Shown here piece by piece: positions 8,943 through 17,364 of a DNA stretch of 64,000 nucleotides. Location of the stretch: NCBI RefSeq assembly GCF_042643485.1, contig NZ_JBHRSJ010000031.1:163870-227869 (forward strand). Reading direction: 5' to 3'. The translations under genes were made by a program, and so were the position numbers. Position 1 is the first letter of the stretch; every line of letters starts with the position of its first letter. The DNA comes from Azotobacter bryophylli (GTDB lineage: Bacteria > Pseudomonadota > Gammaproteobacteria > Pseudomonadales > Pseudomonadaceae). The notes beneath the pieces are model-generated. The model saw only the letters and a program-made list of their open reading frames with translations, did no database searches and was not told where the DNA came from.

Positions 8943-9611
8943 ATGTCGCAACCGACCATCAAGGAAGTCCTGTTCAATCCGGTTCTGAACAATAACCCCA
9001 TCGGTCTGCAGATCCTCGGCATCTGCTCGGCCCTGGCGGTCACCTCGAATCTGAAGACCGCTCTGGTGATGTCCGTCGCCCTGACCCTGGTGACGGCGTT
9101 CTCCAGCATGTTCATCTCGATGATCCGCAGCCAGATCCCCAGTTCGATCCGCATGATCGTGCAGATGGTGATCATCGCTTCGCTGGTCATTGTGGTGGAT
9201 CAGTTGCTCAAGGCCTACGCCTTCGCGCTCTCCAAGCAGCTCTCGGTGTTCGTCGGCCTGATCATCACCAACTGCATCGTCATGGGGCGTGCCGAAGCAT
9301 TCGCCATGGCCAATCCGCCGGTTCTGTCGTTCTTCGACGGTATCGGCAACGGCCTGGGCTACAGCGCGATGCTGATCGTCCTCGGCGTCATCCGCGAGCT
9401 GTTTGGCGCCGGCAAGCTACTGGGCTATCCCGTCATTCCGGTGGTCAATGATGGCGGCTGGTACCAGCCCAACGGTCTGCTGTTGCTGCCGCCCTCGGCC
9501 TTCTTTCTGATAGGTCTGATCGTCTGGGCGTTGCGCAGCGTCAAGCGGGAGCAGGTGGAAAAACCGAGCTATCGGATGGCGCCGCAGGTATCCAGCGAGG
9601 AGGCCTACTGA
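8943..9611 (+). CDS. nqrD: Na+-translocating NADH:quinone reductase subunit D
   Basis: Membrane subunit of Na+-NQR (NqrD/RnfE family) that pairs pseudosymmetrically with NqrE; the two together hold a 2Fe-2S cluster in the membrane. Start ATG 8943 is chosen over an upstream TTG (8937) because GGGGAGG lies 7 bases before it and because the family begins at (M)xQPTIKEVLFNPV. The cysteine-containing motif ITNCIVMGRAEAF is present in the middle of the protein. 222 residues with six likely membrane segments. Its stop overlaps the nqrE start (TGATG). Confidence 0.96.
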   Translation: MSQPTIKEVLFNPVLNNNPIGLQILGICSALAVTSNLKTALVMSVALTLVTAFSSMFISMIRSQIPSSIRMIVQMVIIASLVIVVDQLLKAYAFALSKQLSVFVGLIITNCIVMGRAEAFAMANPPVLSFFDGIGNGLGYSAMLIVLGVIRELFGAGKLLGYPVIPVVNDGGWYQPNGLLLLPPSAFFLIGLIVWALRSVKREQVEKPSYRMAPQVSSEEAY

Positions 9612-10219
9612 TGGAGCACTACATCAGCCTGTTCGTCCGCTCCGTGTTCGTCGAGAACATGGCCCTGGCGTTCTTTCTCGGCATGTGCACCTTCATCGCC
9701 ATTTCCAAGAAGGTGGAAACCGCACTCGGCCTCGGCGTCGCCGTGATTGTGGTGCAGGCGATCACCGTGCCGGCCAACAACCTGCTGTTCGCCTACCTGC
9801 TCAAGGACGGCGCGTTGGCCTGGGCCGGACTGCCCGAAGTCGATCTGAGCTTCCTCGGCCTGCTCAGCTATATCGGGGTGATCGCTGCCATCGTGCAGAT
9901 TCTCGAGATGCTGCTCGACAAGTATGTGCCCTCGCTCTACAACGCCCTTGGCGTGTACCTGCCGCTGATCACGGTGAACTGCGCCATCATGGCTGGCTCC
10001 CTGTTCATGGTCGAGCGCGACTACAACTTGGCGGAGAGCACCGTCTACGGCGTCGGCTCCGGCCTGTCCTGGGCGCTGGCCATCGCCCTGCTGGCCGCGA
10101 TCCGCGAGAAGCTGAAGTACAGCGACGTCCCCGAGGGTCTGCAGGGGCTAGGTATCACCTTCATCACGATCGGTCTGATGTCCCTGGGCTTCATGTCGTT
10201 TTCCGGCGTGCAGTTGTAA
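9611..10219 (+). CDS. nqrE: Na+-translocating NADH:quinone reductase subunit E
   Basis: NqrE/RnfA family membrane subunit, partner of NqrD. The conserved segment LITVNCAIMAGSLF carries the counterpart cysteine for the intramembrane iron-sulfur site; VENMALAFFLGMCTFIAISKK near the N terminus supplies the other one. 202 residues, six predicted membrane helices. Starts one base inside the nqrD stop and ends 12 bases before nqrF. Confidence 0.96.
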   Translation: MEHYISLFVRSVFVENMALAFFLGMCTFIAISKKVETALGLGVAVIVVQAITVPANNLLFAYLLKDGALAWAGLPEVDLSFLGLLSYIGVIAAIVQILEMLLDKYVPSLYNALGVYLPLITVNCAIMAGSLFMVERDYNLAESTVYGVGSGLSWALAIALLAAIREKLKYSDVPEGLQGLGITFITIGLMSLGFMSFSGVQL

Positions 10220-10231
10220 GGAGAAGACAGC

Positions 10232-11455
10232 ATGAGTTTCGAGATTTTTCTCGCCATCGGCATGTTCACCGCCATCGTTCTGGCGCTGGTGATCCTGATC
10301 CTGGTGGCGCGCGCCAAGCTGGTTTCGACCGGCGATGTGAACATCGACATCAATGGCGAGAAGACCATCGCCGTGCCGGCCGGCGGCAAGTTGCTACAGA
10401 CCCTGGCGGCGAACAACATCTTCCTGTCGTCCGCCTGCGGCGGTGGCGGCACCTGCGGGCAATGCAAGTGCATCGTCGAGAGCGGTGGCGGCGAGATGCT
10501 GCCTACCGAGGAACCGCACTTCACCCGGCGCCAAGCCAAGGAGGGATGGCGCCTGTCCTGCCAGACCCCGGTCAAGCAGGACATGAAGATCGAGGTAGCG
10601 GAAGAAGTCTTCGGGGTGAAGAAGTGGGAGTGCACGGTGGAGTCCAATCCCAACGTCGCGACCTTCATCAAGGAGCTGACCTTGCGCCTGCCGGAGGGCG
10701 AGAGCGTCAATTTCCGCGCCGGCGGTTACGTGCAACTGGAGTGCCCGCCGCATACGGTCAACTACAAGGATTTCGATATCCAGCCGGAATTCCGCGGTGA
10801 CTGGGACAGGTTCGACATGTGGCGCTATGTATCGAAGGTGGATGAAACCACCATCCGCGCCTACTCCATGGCGAACTACCCGGAAGAGACGGGCATCGTC
10901 AAGTTCAACATCCGCATCGCGTCTCCGCCACCGGGGCGGGAGGACATCCCGCCGGGCAAGATGTCCTCCTATGTGTTCAGCCTCAAGCCGGGCGACAAGA
11001 TCACCGTCTACGGTCCGTTCGGCGAGTTCTTCGCCAAGGACACCGATGCCGAGATGGTCTTCATCGGCGGCGGTGCCGGCATGGCACCGATGCGCTCGCA
11101 CATTCTCGACCAGCTCAAGCGCATCAAGACCAAGCGCAAGATCAGTTTCTGGTATGGTGCACGCTCGCTGCGTGAAGCCTTCTACGTCGAGGAGTACAAT
11201 CGCCTGCAGGCCGAGAACGCCAACTTCGTCTGGCATTTGGCGTTGTCCGACCCCCTACCAGAGGATAACTGGTCTGGTCCGACGGGTTTCATTCACAATG
11301 TGCTGTACGAAAACTACCTGAAGAATCATTCGGCCCCGGAAGATTGCGAGTATTACATGTGTGGCCCGCCAATGATGAACGCCTCGGTGATCAAGATGCT
11401 GACTGACCTTGGCGTCGAACCGGAGAATATCCTGCTTGATGATTTCGGCGGATAA
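10232..11455 (+). CDS. nqrF: Na+-translocating NADH:quinone reductase subunit F
   Basis: NADH-oxidising entry subunit. In order: one N-terminal membrane anchor (residues 4-26), a ferredoxin-type 2Fe-2S domain with CGGGGTCGQCKC and a further Cys in WRLSCQTP, an FAD domain with RAYSMANYP, and an NADH domain with IGGGAGMAPMRSH and the C-terminal YYMCGPPMM. 407 residues, usual length. A ribosome site (AAGGAGA) lies 9 bases upstream of ATG 10232. Last of the six structural genes; apbE follows after 2 bases. Confidence 0.97.
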   Translation: MSFEIFLAIGMFTAIVLALVILILVARAKLVSTGDVNIDINGEKTIAVPAGGKLLQTLAANNIFLSSACGGGGTCGQCKCIVESGGGEMLPTEEPHFTRRQAKEGWRLSCQTPVKQDMKIEVAEEVFGVKKWECTVESNPNVATFIKELTLRLPEGESVNFRAGGYVQLECPPHTVNYKDFDIQPEFRGDWDRFDMWRYVSKVDETTIRAYSMANYPEETGIVKFNIRIASPPPGREDIPPGKMSSYVFSLKPGDKITVYGPFGEFFAKDTDAEMVFIGGGAGMAPMRSHILDQLKRIKTKRKISFWYGARSLREAFYVEEYNRLQAENANFVWHLALSDPLPEDNWSGPTGFIHNVLYENYLKNHSAPEDCEYYMCGPPMMNASVIKMLTDLGVEPENILLDDFGG

Positions 11456-11457
11456 CT

Positions 11458-12483
11458 ATGCGTCTTGCAGTATTCAAGCCCGTTCTCGCGGTTGCCTTGG
11501 CGACCGTGTTGACGGGCTGTTTCGTTTCTGAACGGGTCGAGAGTTTCGGCGGACCCACCATGGGCAGTACCTATTCGGTGAAGTTCGTGTCCGGGAAGGG
11601 CGTGCCCGCCAAGGAAGTGCTGCAACACGAGACCGAGGCCATTCTGGCCGAGCTCGACCAGCAGCTCTCTACCTATCGCAGCGACTCCGACATCGCTCGC
11701 TTCAACGACTTGCCAGCAGGCCGCTGTGAAACCGTGCCTGCCACAATCCGGGAGCTGGTAGCGGCGGGCGAGCGACTCTCCAACGAAAGCGACGGTGCGC
11801 TGGATCTGACCGTCGAGCCTCTGCTCGATCTGTGGGGCTTCGGCCCCCATGGCCAGGGCGAGCGGGTTCCTGACGCCGGGGAGATCGCCACGACGCGTCA
11901 GCGGATCGGCCATCAACACTTGCGAATCGAGGGCGAGCGCTTGTGCAAGGACGTTCCTCTGCAGGTGGATTTCAACAGCATCGCTGCCGGACATGCGGTC
12001 GACCTCGTCTCGGCTCGTCTCGAGTCGCTGGGTGTCGGCAGTTATCTGGTGGAAATCACTGGTGAACTCAAGGCCAAGGGACGGAAGCCGGATGGTGCTC
12101 CCTGGCGCATAGCCATCGAGGCGCCGCGGGAGGATGAGAGAGCTGCCCAGAAGGTCATCGACCTCGACGGCTATGCGATATCCACCTCGGGGGACTACCG
12201 CAACTATTTCGAGCGCGACGGCAAGCGCTATTCCCATACCATCGACCCGCAGACTGGCGCTCCCATCGATCACCGGCTGGCCGAGGCGACGGTCGCCGAT
12301 CGCTCCGGACTGAGAGCTGATGGCCTCTCGACCGTATTGATGGTCATGGGAGAGGAGCGGGGGCTGGCCTTCGCCGAACAGCAGGGCATCCCCGCATTCC
12401 TGGTGATCCGCCAGGGGACCGAATTCATCACGAAGAGCACCTCGGCCTTCGATCGGTTGTTCGGCAAGGGAGAAGGGCATTGA
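11458..12483 (+). CDS. apbE: FAD:protein FMN transferase (lipoprotein)
   Basis: ApbE attaches FMN to threonine in the SGAT-type motifs of NqrB and NqrC, in the periplasm. The N terminus is a lipoprotein signal with lipobox LTGC (Cys at residue 21). The FAD-binding motif GGPTMGSTYSVKF and the C-terminal Mg2+/FAD residues in SHTIDPQTGAP are present. 341 residues. It begins 2 bases after nqrF and its end overlaps nqrM, so the flavinylating enzyme is made with its substrates. Confidence 0.96.
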   Translation: MRLAVFKPVLAVALATVLTGCFVSERVESFGGPTMGSTYSVKFVSGKGVPAKEVLQHETEAILAELDQQLSTYRSDSDIARFNDLPAGRCETVPATIRELVAAGERLSNESDGALDLTVEPLLDLWGFGPHGQGERVPDAGEIATTRQRIGHQHLRIEGERLCKDVPLQVDFNSIAAGHAVDLVSARLESLGVGSYLVEITGELKAKGRKPDGAPWRIAIEAPREDERAAQKVIDLDGYAISTSGDYRNYFERDGKRYSHTIDPQTGAPIDHRLAEATVADRSGLRADGLSTVLMVMGEERGLAFAEQQGIPAFLVIRQGTEFITKSTSAFDRLFGKGEGH

Positions 12484-12704
12484 CCTGGCTACTGGTTTTT
12501 CTGGTGATGCTGACGGTGGTATTCGGCATGGCGATCGGCGTGATCATGGGGCGCAAGCCCATTGCCGGCTCCTGCGGTGGAATCGCCAATCTGGGGATAG
12601 AAAAGGATGACTGCCCGATCTGTGGCGGCAGTCGGGAGAAGTGCGAGGAAGCCAACGCCAAGACCGGCAAGGGCTCCCTCGCGTACGATGCGACCGGAGG
12701 CTAG
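12480..12704 (+). CDS. nqrM: Na+-NQR maturation protein NqrM
   Basis: NqrM (DUF539 family) is a small membrane protein needed for maturation of Na+-NQR, thought to deliver iron for the NqrD/NqrE site. 74 residues: one N-terminal membrane helix, then a cysteine cluster C-GG...CPIC-GGSREKC typical of the family. The start is a rare TTG (12480) that overlaps the apbE stop by 4 bases; no ATG or GTG fits the family N terminus (MTWLLVFLVML). Last gene of the operon. Confidence 0.9.
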   Translation: MTWLLVFLVMLTVVFGMAIGVIMGRKPIAGSCGGIANLGIEKDDCPICGGSREKCEEANAKTGKGSLAYDATGG

Positions 12705-12784
12705 CCATTCCGATGCTTGGCGGGCTGTCATGGCATCGGCATCCGCACCATGGGGATGTGGCGTACCTCACGAATTCGTTAACG

Positions 12785-12814
12785 ACGCGGTGGATCGATT
12801 TCCTCCGCGTTTTT
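12785..12814 (+). terminator. terminator-like hairpin in the sthA leader
   Basis: ACGCGG (12785-12790) and CCGCGT (12805-12810) form a stem extended by GG/CC after one mismatch, then TTTT (12810-12814). The sthA ribosome site AGGAG follows at once (12815-12819). It may end the nqr transcript or act as an attenuator of sthA. Confidence 0.5.
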
Positions 12815-12824
12815 AGGAGTACAT

Positions 12825-14219
12825 ATGGCTGTCTATAACTACGATGTGGTGGTAATCGGCACAGGGCCTGCCGGAGAGGGTGCGGCGATGAACGCCGTGA
12901 AGGCCGGGCGCAAGGTCGCCGTGGTGGATGACCGCCCGCTGGTCGGGGGCAACTGTACCCACCTGGGGACCATTCCTTCCAAGGCGCTGCGCCATTCGGT
13001 GCGCCAGATCATGCAGTACAACAACAACCCGCTGTTCCGCCAGATCGGCGAGCCGCGCTGGTTCTCCTTCCCCGATGTGCTGAAGAGCGCCGAGAAGGTC
13101 ATCGAGAAGCAGGTCACTTCGCGCACTGGCTACTATGCCCGCAACCGCATCGATACCTTCTTCGGTACCGCCAGCTTCTGCGACGAGCAGAGCATCGAAG
13201 TGGTCTGCCTCAACGGCATGGTCGAGAAGCTGGTGGCCAAGCAGTTCGTCATCGCCACCGGCTCGCGTCCGTATCGCCCGGCTGACGTCGACTTCACCCA
13301 TCCGCGGATTTACGACAGCGATACCATCCTGCACCTGAGCCATACCCCGCGCAAACTGATCATCTATGGCGCAGGCGTTATCGGTTGCGAATATGCATCC
13401 ATCTTCAGCGGTCTGGGCGTGATGGTCGATCTCATCGACAACCGTGACCAGTTGCTCAGCTTCCTCGACGACGAGATCTCTGACGCCCTCAGCTATCACC
13501 TGCGCAACAACAACGTGCTCATTCGTCACAACGAGGAGTACGAGCGGGTCGAGGGGCTGGACAACGGCGTGATCCTGCACCTGAAGTCCGGCAAGAAGAT
13601 CAAGGCCGACGCCTTCCTCTGGAGCAACGGCCGCACCGGCAACACCGACAAGCTGGGGCTGGAGAACATCGGCCTCAAGGCCAACAGCCGCGGTCAGATC
13701 CATGTCGACGAGCATTACCGTACCGATGTCGGCAACATCTATGCGGCAGGGGACGTGATCGGCTGGCCGAGCCTGGCCAGTGCCGCCTACGATCAGGGCC
13801 GCTCGGCAGCCGGCAGTATCACCGAGAACGACAGCTGGCGCTTCGTCGATGACGTTCCGACCGGCATCTACACCATTCCGGAGATCAGTTCGGTCGGCAA
13901 GACCGAGCGCGAACTGACCCAGGCGAAGGTTCCCTACGAAGTCGGCAAGGCCTTCTTCAAGGGAATGGCCCGTGCCCAGATCGCCGTCGAGCCGGTGGGG
14001 ATGCTGAAGATCCTGTTCCATCGCGAGACCCTGGAAGTGCTGGGCGTGCACTGCTTCGGTTACCAGGCTTCGGAGATCGTCCACATCGGCCAGGCGATCA
14101 TGAACCAGAAGGGCGAGGCGAATAGCCTCAAGTACTTCATCAACACCACCTTCAACTACCCGACCATGGCCGAGGCCTATCGGGTGGCGGCGTACGACGG
14201 CCTCAATCGGCTTTTTTGA
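12825..14219 (+). CDS. sthA: soluble pyridine nucleotide transhydrogenase
   Basis: A flavoprotein that moves hydride between NADPH and NAD+ in the cytosol. 464 residues, usual length. FAD motif GTGPAGEGAAMNA at residues 12-24; the position of the redox-active disulfide of related disulfide reductases reads NCTHLGTIPSKA, with one Cys only, as is typical of SthA. The NAD(P) motif GAGVIGCEYASIF lies near residue 185, and the second FAD motif YAAGDVIGWP near residue 305. AGGAG sits 5 bases upstream of ATG. Its presence beside the NQR genes groups NAD(P)H functions; it is expressed separately or by read-through past the leader hairpin. Confidence 0.97.
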   Translation: MAVYNYDVVVIGTGPAGEGAAMNAVKAGRKVAVVDDRPLVGGNCTHLGTIPSKALRHSVRQIMQYNNNPLFRQIGEPRWFSFPDVLKSAEKVIEKQVTSRTGYYARNRIDTFFGTASFCDEQSIEVVCLNGMVEKLVAKQFVIATGSRPYRPADVDFTHPRIYDSDTILHLSHTPRKLIIYGAGVIGCEYASIFSGLGVMVDLIDNRDQLLSFLDDEISDALSYHLRNNNVLIRHNEEYERVEGLDNGVILHLKSGKKIKADAFLWSNGRTGNTDKLGLENIGLKANSRGQIHVDEHYRTDVGNIYAAGDVIGWPSLASAAYDQGRSAAGSITENDSWRFVDDVPTGIYTIPEISSVGKTERELTQAKVPYEVGKAFFKGMARAQIAVEPVGMLKILFHRETLEVLGVHCFGYQASEIVHIGQAIMNQKGEANSLKYFINTTFNYPTMAEAYRVAAYDGLNRLF

Positions 14220-14223
14220 AGGG

Positions 14224-14252
14224 CTCCGATCGGTGGCCTGAGCCGGTCGGAG
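14224..14252. terminator. hairpin between convergent sthA and phosphodiesterase genes
   Basis: CTCCGATCGG (14224-14233) pairs with CCGGTCGGAG (14243-14252), 10 bp with one G-U pair. There is no T-run on either side, so termination is an inference from position between convergent genes. Confidence 0.4.
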
Positions 14253-14261
14253 AGGATGAAT

Positions 14262-14984
14262 TCAGCCTTTCCCGAGAGTGGCAATGGCCAAACCGGGAAA
14301 GTCTGTGATCAGGCTGTCTACGCCGAAATCGGCGAGCCGGCGCATCAGCGCCGGCTCGTTCACTGTCCATACCGAGACGTGCAGTCCCTGTTGCTGGGCC
14401 TTCAGCAGGCGTTCCGGGGTGCAGAGCGTCCAGTTCAGCGCAAGCAGATCGCAGCCGTAATTCTTGGCCACCTTCAACGGATCGAGCCAGGCATATTCGG
14501 CCACCAGTCCGCGTGACAGATCCGGGGTCAGCTGTTCAAGGGCGCGTAGCACCGTCCGCGAACTGGAGGTGACGGTGATCTTTCGCAGCAGCTCATAGCG
14601 TTCCGCCAGTTCCCGGATGGCCAGTACCATGCGTTCGGCACGCACCCGTGATGCGCTTTTGACTTCCAGTTGCCAATGCTCGAAGTCGCATTTCTCGAAC
14701 AGCTCCGCCAGGCGTGGAATGGGACAGGACTGGACCCAGCCGGGACCGCCGAGGCGCGCGTCATAAGTCATCAGCTCCTGCGCATCGTGTTCGGAGACCT
14801 TGCCGCGGCGGCCGGTCGTGCGCTTCAGGGTGGGGTCGTGGATGACCATCAGTTCTCCATCTTGGGACAGATGCAAATCCAGTTCGCAGCGACGTACCCC
14901 GCGTTCGAGGCAGCGCCGAAAGCTGGTCAAGGTGTTTTCCGGTGCTTCGCCCTTGGCGCCGCGATGGCCATAGATGAGGGTCAC
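14262..14984 (-). CDS. cytoplasmic glycerophosphodiester phosphodiesterase
   Basis: Hydrolyses glycerophosphodiesters to glycerol 3-phosphate and alcohol. The GDPD signature is clear: HRGAKGEAPENT near the N terminus (catalytic His), CELDLHLSQDGELMVIHD (metal ligands Glu/Asp and second His), and VEKSAS-like ELEVKSA/WTVNEP later. I chose the GTG at 14984 because GGAAGGA lies 6 bases upstream and because the family starts at TLIYGHRG; this gives 240 residues and no signal peptide, like E. coli UgpQ rather than periplasmic GlpQ. Convergent with sthA, divergent from lolC. Confidence 0.9.
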   Translation of the reverse strand: MTLIYGHRGAKGEAPENTLTSFRRCLERGVRRCELDLHLSQDGELMVIHDPTLKRTTGRRGKVSEHDAQELMTYDARLGGPGWVQSCPIPRLAELFEKCDFEHWQLEVKSASRVRAERMVLAIRELAERYELLRKITVTSSSRTVLRALEQLTPDLSRGLVAEYAWLDPLKVAKNYGCDLLALNWTLCTPERLLKAQQQGLHVSVWTVNEPALMRRLADFGVDSLITDFPGLAIATLGKG

Positions 14985-15420
14985 TATCGTTCCTTCCTGG
15001 ATGAATTGCCCGGCTGATGACGGTGAGCGTGTCGATGATCCGGGAATCTGCAATGAATCGCTCGAGCCGGCAAGGGGGATGAGAGCCGGCTCTTGAAAGA
15101 GGATGCGTACGTCGTATCCCCAAACGATGGAGAAGAGGCGATGCGCCGTATGAACTTCTTTTTCCAGGGGGCATGCGCCGCCAGTCCTTCGCGCCGGCGA
15201 CGAAGCCTTTTCTGTGAGCTGCATCGGACAATGTGGCTTGCTCTGGCGCCCGCCAAGGGCGGGAATTCCAGTGTCATCCCGTCCTCGATAGGGTAGTATG
15301 CCCGACGATTTTCACCTCTCGCGGCGTGTTCCGGTACGGCCGACCGGTTCGCTCGCAGGTTGTCCGCCAAGGCCGGCCTTCGAGGTGTTCTCCTTTTGCC
15401 GACGGTAACAATCCTTTTTT
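14985..15420. other. intergenic region between the phosphodiesterase gene and lolC, no gene
   Basis: 436 bases between divergent genes. I find no open frame with a ribosome site and protein-like composition. An 8-bp inverted repeat GAGCCGGC / GCCGGCTC with a 13-base loop lies at 15064-15092, without a T-run. The stretch just before lolC has no strong Shine-Dalgarno. It must hold both promoters, but I cannot point to convincing hexamers (TAGTAT at 15294-15299 is a possible -10 for lolC). Confidence 0.5.
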
Positions 15421-16671
15421 ATGTATAGACCGCTGTCCGTCTTTCTCGGCATGCGTTACACGGGTGCCAAACGTCGCAGCCATTTCGTTTCGTTCATTTC
15501 ACTGACCTCGATGATCGGACTGGCGCTGGGCGTGCTGGTGATGATCGTGGTGCTGTCGGTGATGAATGGTTTCGACCACGAAATGCGCACTCGGGTGTTG
15601 GGCATGGTGCCCCATGCGACCATCGAGAGCCCGGTGCCGATAGACGACTGGCCCGGTCTGGCCGTACGGGTGGAACAGCATCCGGGGGTTGTCGCGGTAG
15701 CGCCCTTCACCCAGATGCAGGGTTTGCTGACGCACGACGGCCAGGTGCAGAAGGTGTTGATCAACGCCATCGAACCGCAACTGGAGCCGAGCGTGTCGAT
15801 CATTGGCGACTTCTTTCGCGAAGGAGGGCTGACATCCCTCGAGCCCGGCGGATTCGGCATCCTCATCGGGGACAAGGCGGCAGCCAAGCTGGGCGTGGGC
15901 GTCGGCGACAGGGTCACCTTCGTCGCACCGGAGGTGACGGTCACTCCCGCGGGCATGTTCCCGCGCATGAAGCGCTTTACCGTGAAGGGCATTTTCCATG
16001 TCGGTGCCGGTGAGCTGGATGGCTATGTGGCGATGGTGCACCTCGACGACCTGGCGCGCCTGCACCGCTGGAAGAGCGGGCAGGTCCAGGGGCTGAGACT
16101 CAAGCTCGCCGATCTGTTCCAGGCGCCGCAGACGGCCTGGGACATCGCCGACGATCTGGGCCGCGAGGATTTCTACGCCCGCGACTGGACCCGCACCCAC
16201 GGGAACCTGTACCAGGCGATCCGCATGGAGAAGACCATGATCGGTCTGCTCCTGCTGCTGATCGTCGCGGTGGCGGCTTTCAACATCATTTCCACCCTGG
16301 TCATGGTGGTGACCGACAAGAAGGGCGATATCGCCATCCTGCGCACCCTGGGGGCCACGCCGGGGCAGATCATGGCGACCTTCATGGTTCAGGGCACGGT
16401 GATCGGCGTGATCGGGACTTTGGTTGGCGGCGCTCTCGGCATTCTCGCCGCACTCAACGTCAGCGACGGGATCGCCGCCCTCGAAGGGCTACTCGGGCAC
16501 AAGTTCCTCAGCGCCGACGTTTACTTCATCGACTACCTGCCTTCGCAACTGATGAGCGAGGACGTCGTGCTCGTTTGCGGCGCGGCGTTGTTGCTGAGTT
16601 TCTTTGCCACCCTGTACCCGGCCTGGCGTGCGGCGCGTACCCAGCCCGCGGAGGCCCTGCGTTATGAGTGA
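15421..16671 (+). CDS. lolC: lipoprotein-releasing ABC transporter permease LolC
   Basis: Inner-membrane permease of LolCDE, which hands mature lipoproteins to LolA. 416 residues with the MacB/FtsX topology: one membrane helix near residues 25-48 (MIGLALGVLVMIVVLSVMNGF), a large periplasmic domain, then three helices from about residue 270 (MIGLLLLLIVAVAAFN) to the end. The 3' end overlaps the region of lolD translation start signals. It is a close paralogue of lolE on the other side of lolD; which of the two is C and which E follows gene order. The start ATG has no strong ribosome site. Confidence 0.93.
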   Translation: MYRPLSVFLGMRYTGAKRRSHFVSFISLTSMIGLALGVLVMIVVLSVMNGFDHEMRTRVLGMVPHATIESPVPIDDWPGLAVRVEQHPGVVAVAPFTQMQGLLTHDGQVQKVLINAIEPQLEPSVSIIGDFFREGGLTSLEPGGFGILIGDKAAAKLGVGVGDRVTFVAPEVTVTPAGMFPRMKRFTVKGIFHVGAGELDGYVAMVHLDDLARLHRWKSGQVQGLRLKLADLFQAPQTAWDIADDLGREDFYARDWTRTHGNLYQAIRMEKTMIGLLLLLIVAVAAFNIISTLVMVVTDKKGDIAILRTLGATPGQIMATFMVQGTVIGVIGTLVGGALGILAALNVSDGIAALEGLLGHKFLSADVYFIDYLPSQLMSEDVVLVCGAALLLSFFATLYPAWRAARTQPAEALRYE

Positions 16672-16678
16672 GATCGCT

Positions 16679-17362
16679 ATGAAAGATCGGGCCGTGCTCA
16701 GTTGCCGCAATCTGGGCAAGTGTTACGAGGAGGGGCCGCAGTCGGTGGTGGTGCTCTCCGGTCTGGAGCTGGAGCTGCACCCGGGCGAGCGGGTGGCCAT
16801 CGTCGGCAGTTCCGGCTCCGGCAAAAGTACCCTGCTGAACCTGCTCGGCGGTCTGGATACGCCGAGCGAGGGCAGCGTCTGGCTGGCCGGTGAGGAGCTC
16901 TCGGCGCTCAACGAGAAGGAGCGGGGCCTGCTGCGCAACCGTGCGCTCGGTTTCGTCTACCAGTTCCACCATCTGCTGCCCGAATTCACCGCCATGGAGA
17001 ATGTCTGCATGCCTCTGCTGATCGGCCGCACGCCGATCGCCGAGGCCCGCCAGCGTGCCGGCGAACTGCTCCAGCGGGTCGGTCTGGGGCATCGCATGAA
17101 CCACAAGCCGGCGGAGCTCTCGGGCGGTGAGCGTCAGCGGGTAGCCATTGCCCGCGCGCTGGCCAACCGGCCCGGATTGGTGTTGCTCGACGAACCGACC
17201 GGCAACCTCGATCAGCACACGGCGCAGAGCATCCAGGAGCTGATGCTGGAGCTCAGTGTGTCGCTGCGCACGGCCTTTCTGGTGGTGACTCACGATCCCC
17301 AGTTGGCCCGGCAGATGGATCGGGTATTGCGTCTGGAAGATGGTCGACTGATAGCGGAGTGA
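16679..17362 (+). CDS. lolD: lipoprotein-releasing ABC transporter ATPase LolD
   Basis: ATPase of LolCDE. Walker A GSSGSGKST near residue 43, Q-loop in FVYQFHHLLPEF, signature LSGGERQRV near residue 145, Walker B LVLLDEPTGNLD, H-loop VVTHD. 227 residues from ATG 16679, which matches the family N terminus (M..AVLSCRNL); an in-frame ATG at 16664 inside the lolC end would add five residues. Lies between its two permease genes and overlaps the ribosome site of lolE. Confidence 0.95.
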   Translation: MKDRAVLSCRNLGKCYEEGPQSVVVLSGLELELHPGERVAIVGSSGSGKSTLLNLLGGLDTPSEGSVWLAGEELSALNEKERGLLRNRALGFVYQFHHLLPEFTAMENVCMPLLIGRTPIAEARQRAGELLQRVGLGHRMNHKPAELSGGERQRVAIARALANRPGLVLLDEPTGNLDQHTAQSIQELMLELSVSLRTAFLVVTHDPQLARQMDRVLRLEDGRLIAE

Positions 17363-17364
17363 GC

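Noticed and set aside
15064..15092. Inverted repeat GAGCCGGC/GCCGGCTC as terminator of the phosphodiesterase gene or lolC attenuator
   Set aside because: No T-run on either strand and it lies upstream, not downstream, of both genes; kept only as a remark.
15093..15296. A 67-codon frame in the lolC upstream region as a possible gene
   Set aside because: No convincing ribosome site, no similarity I recognise, and very basic low-quality composition.
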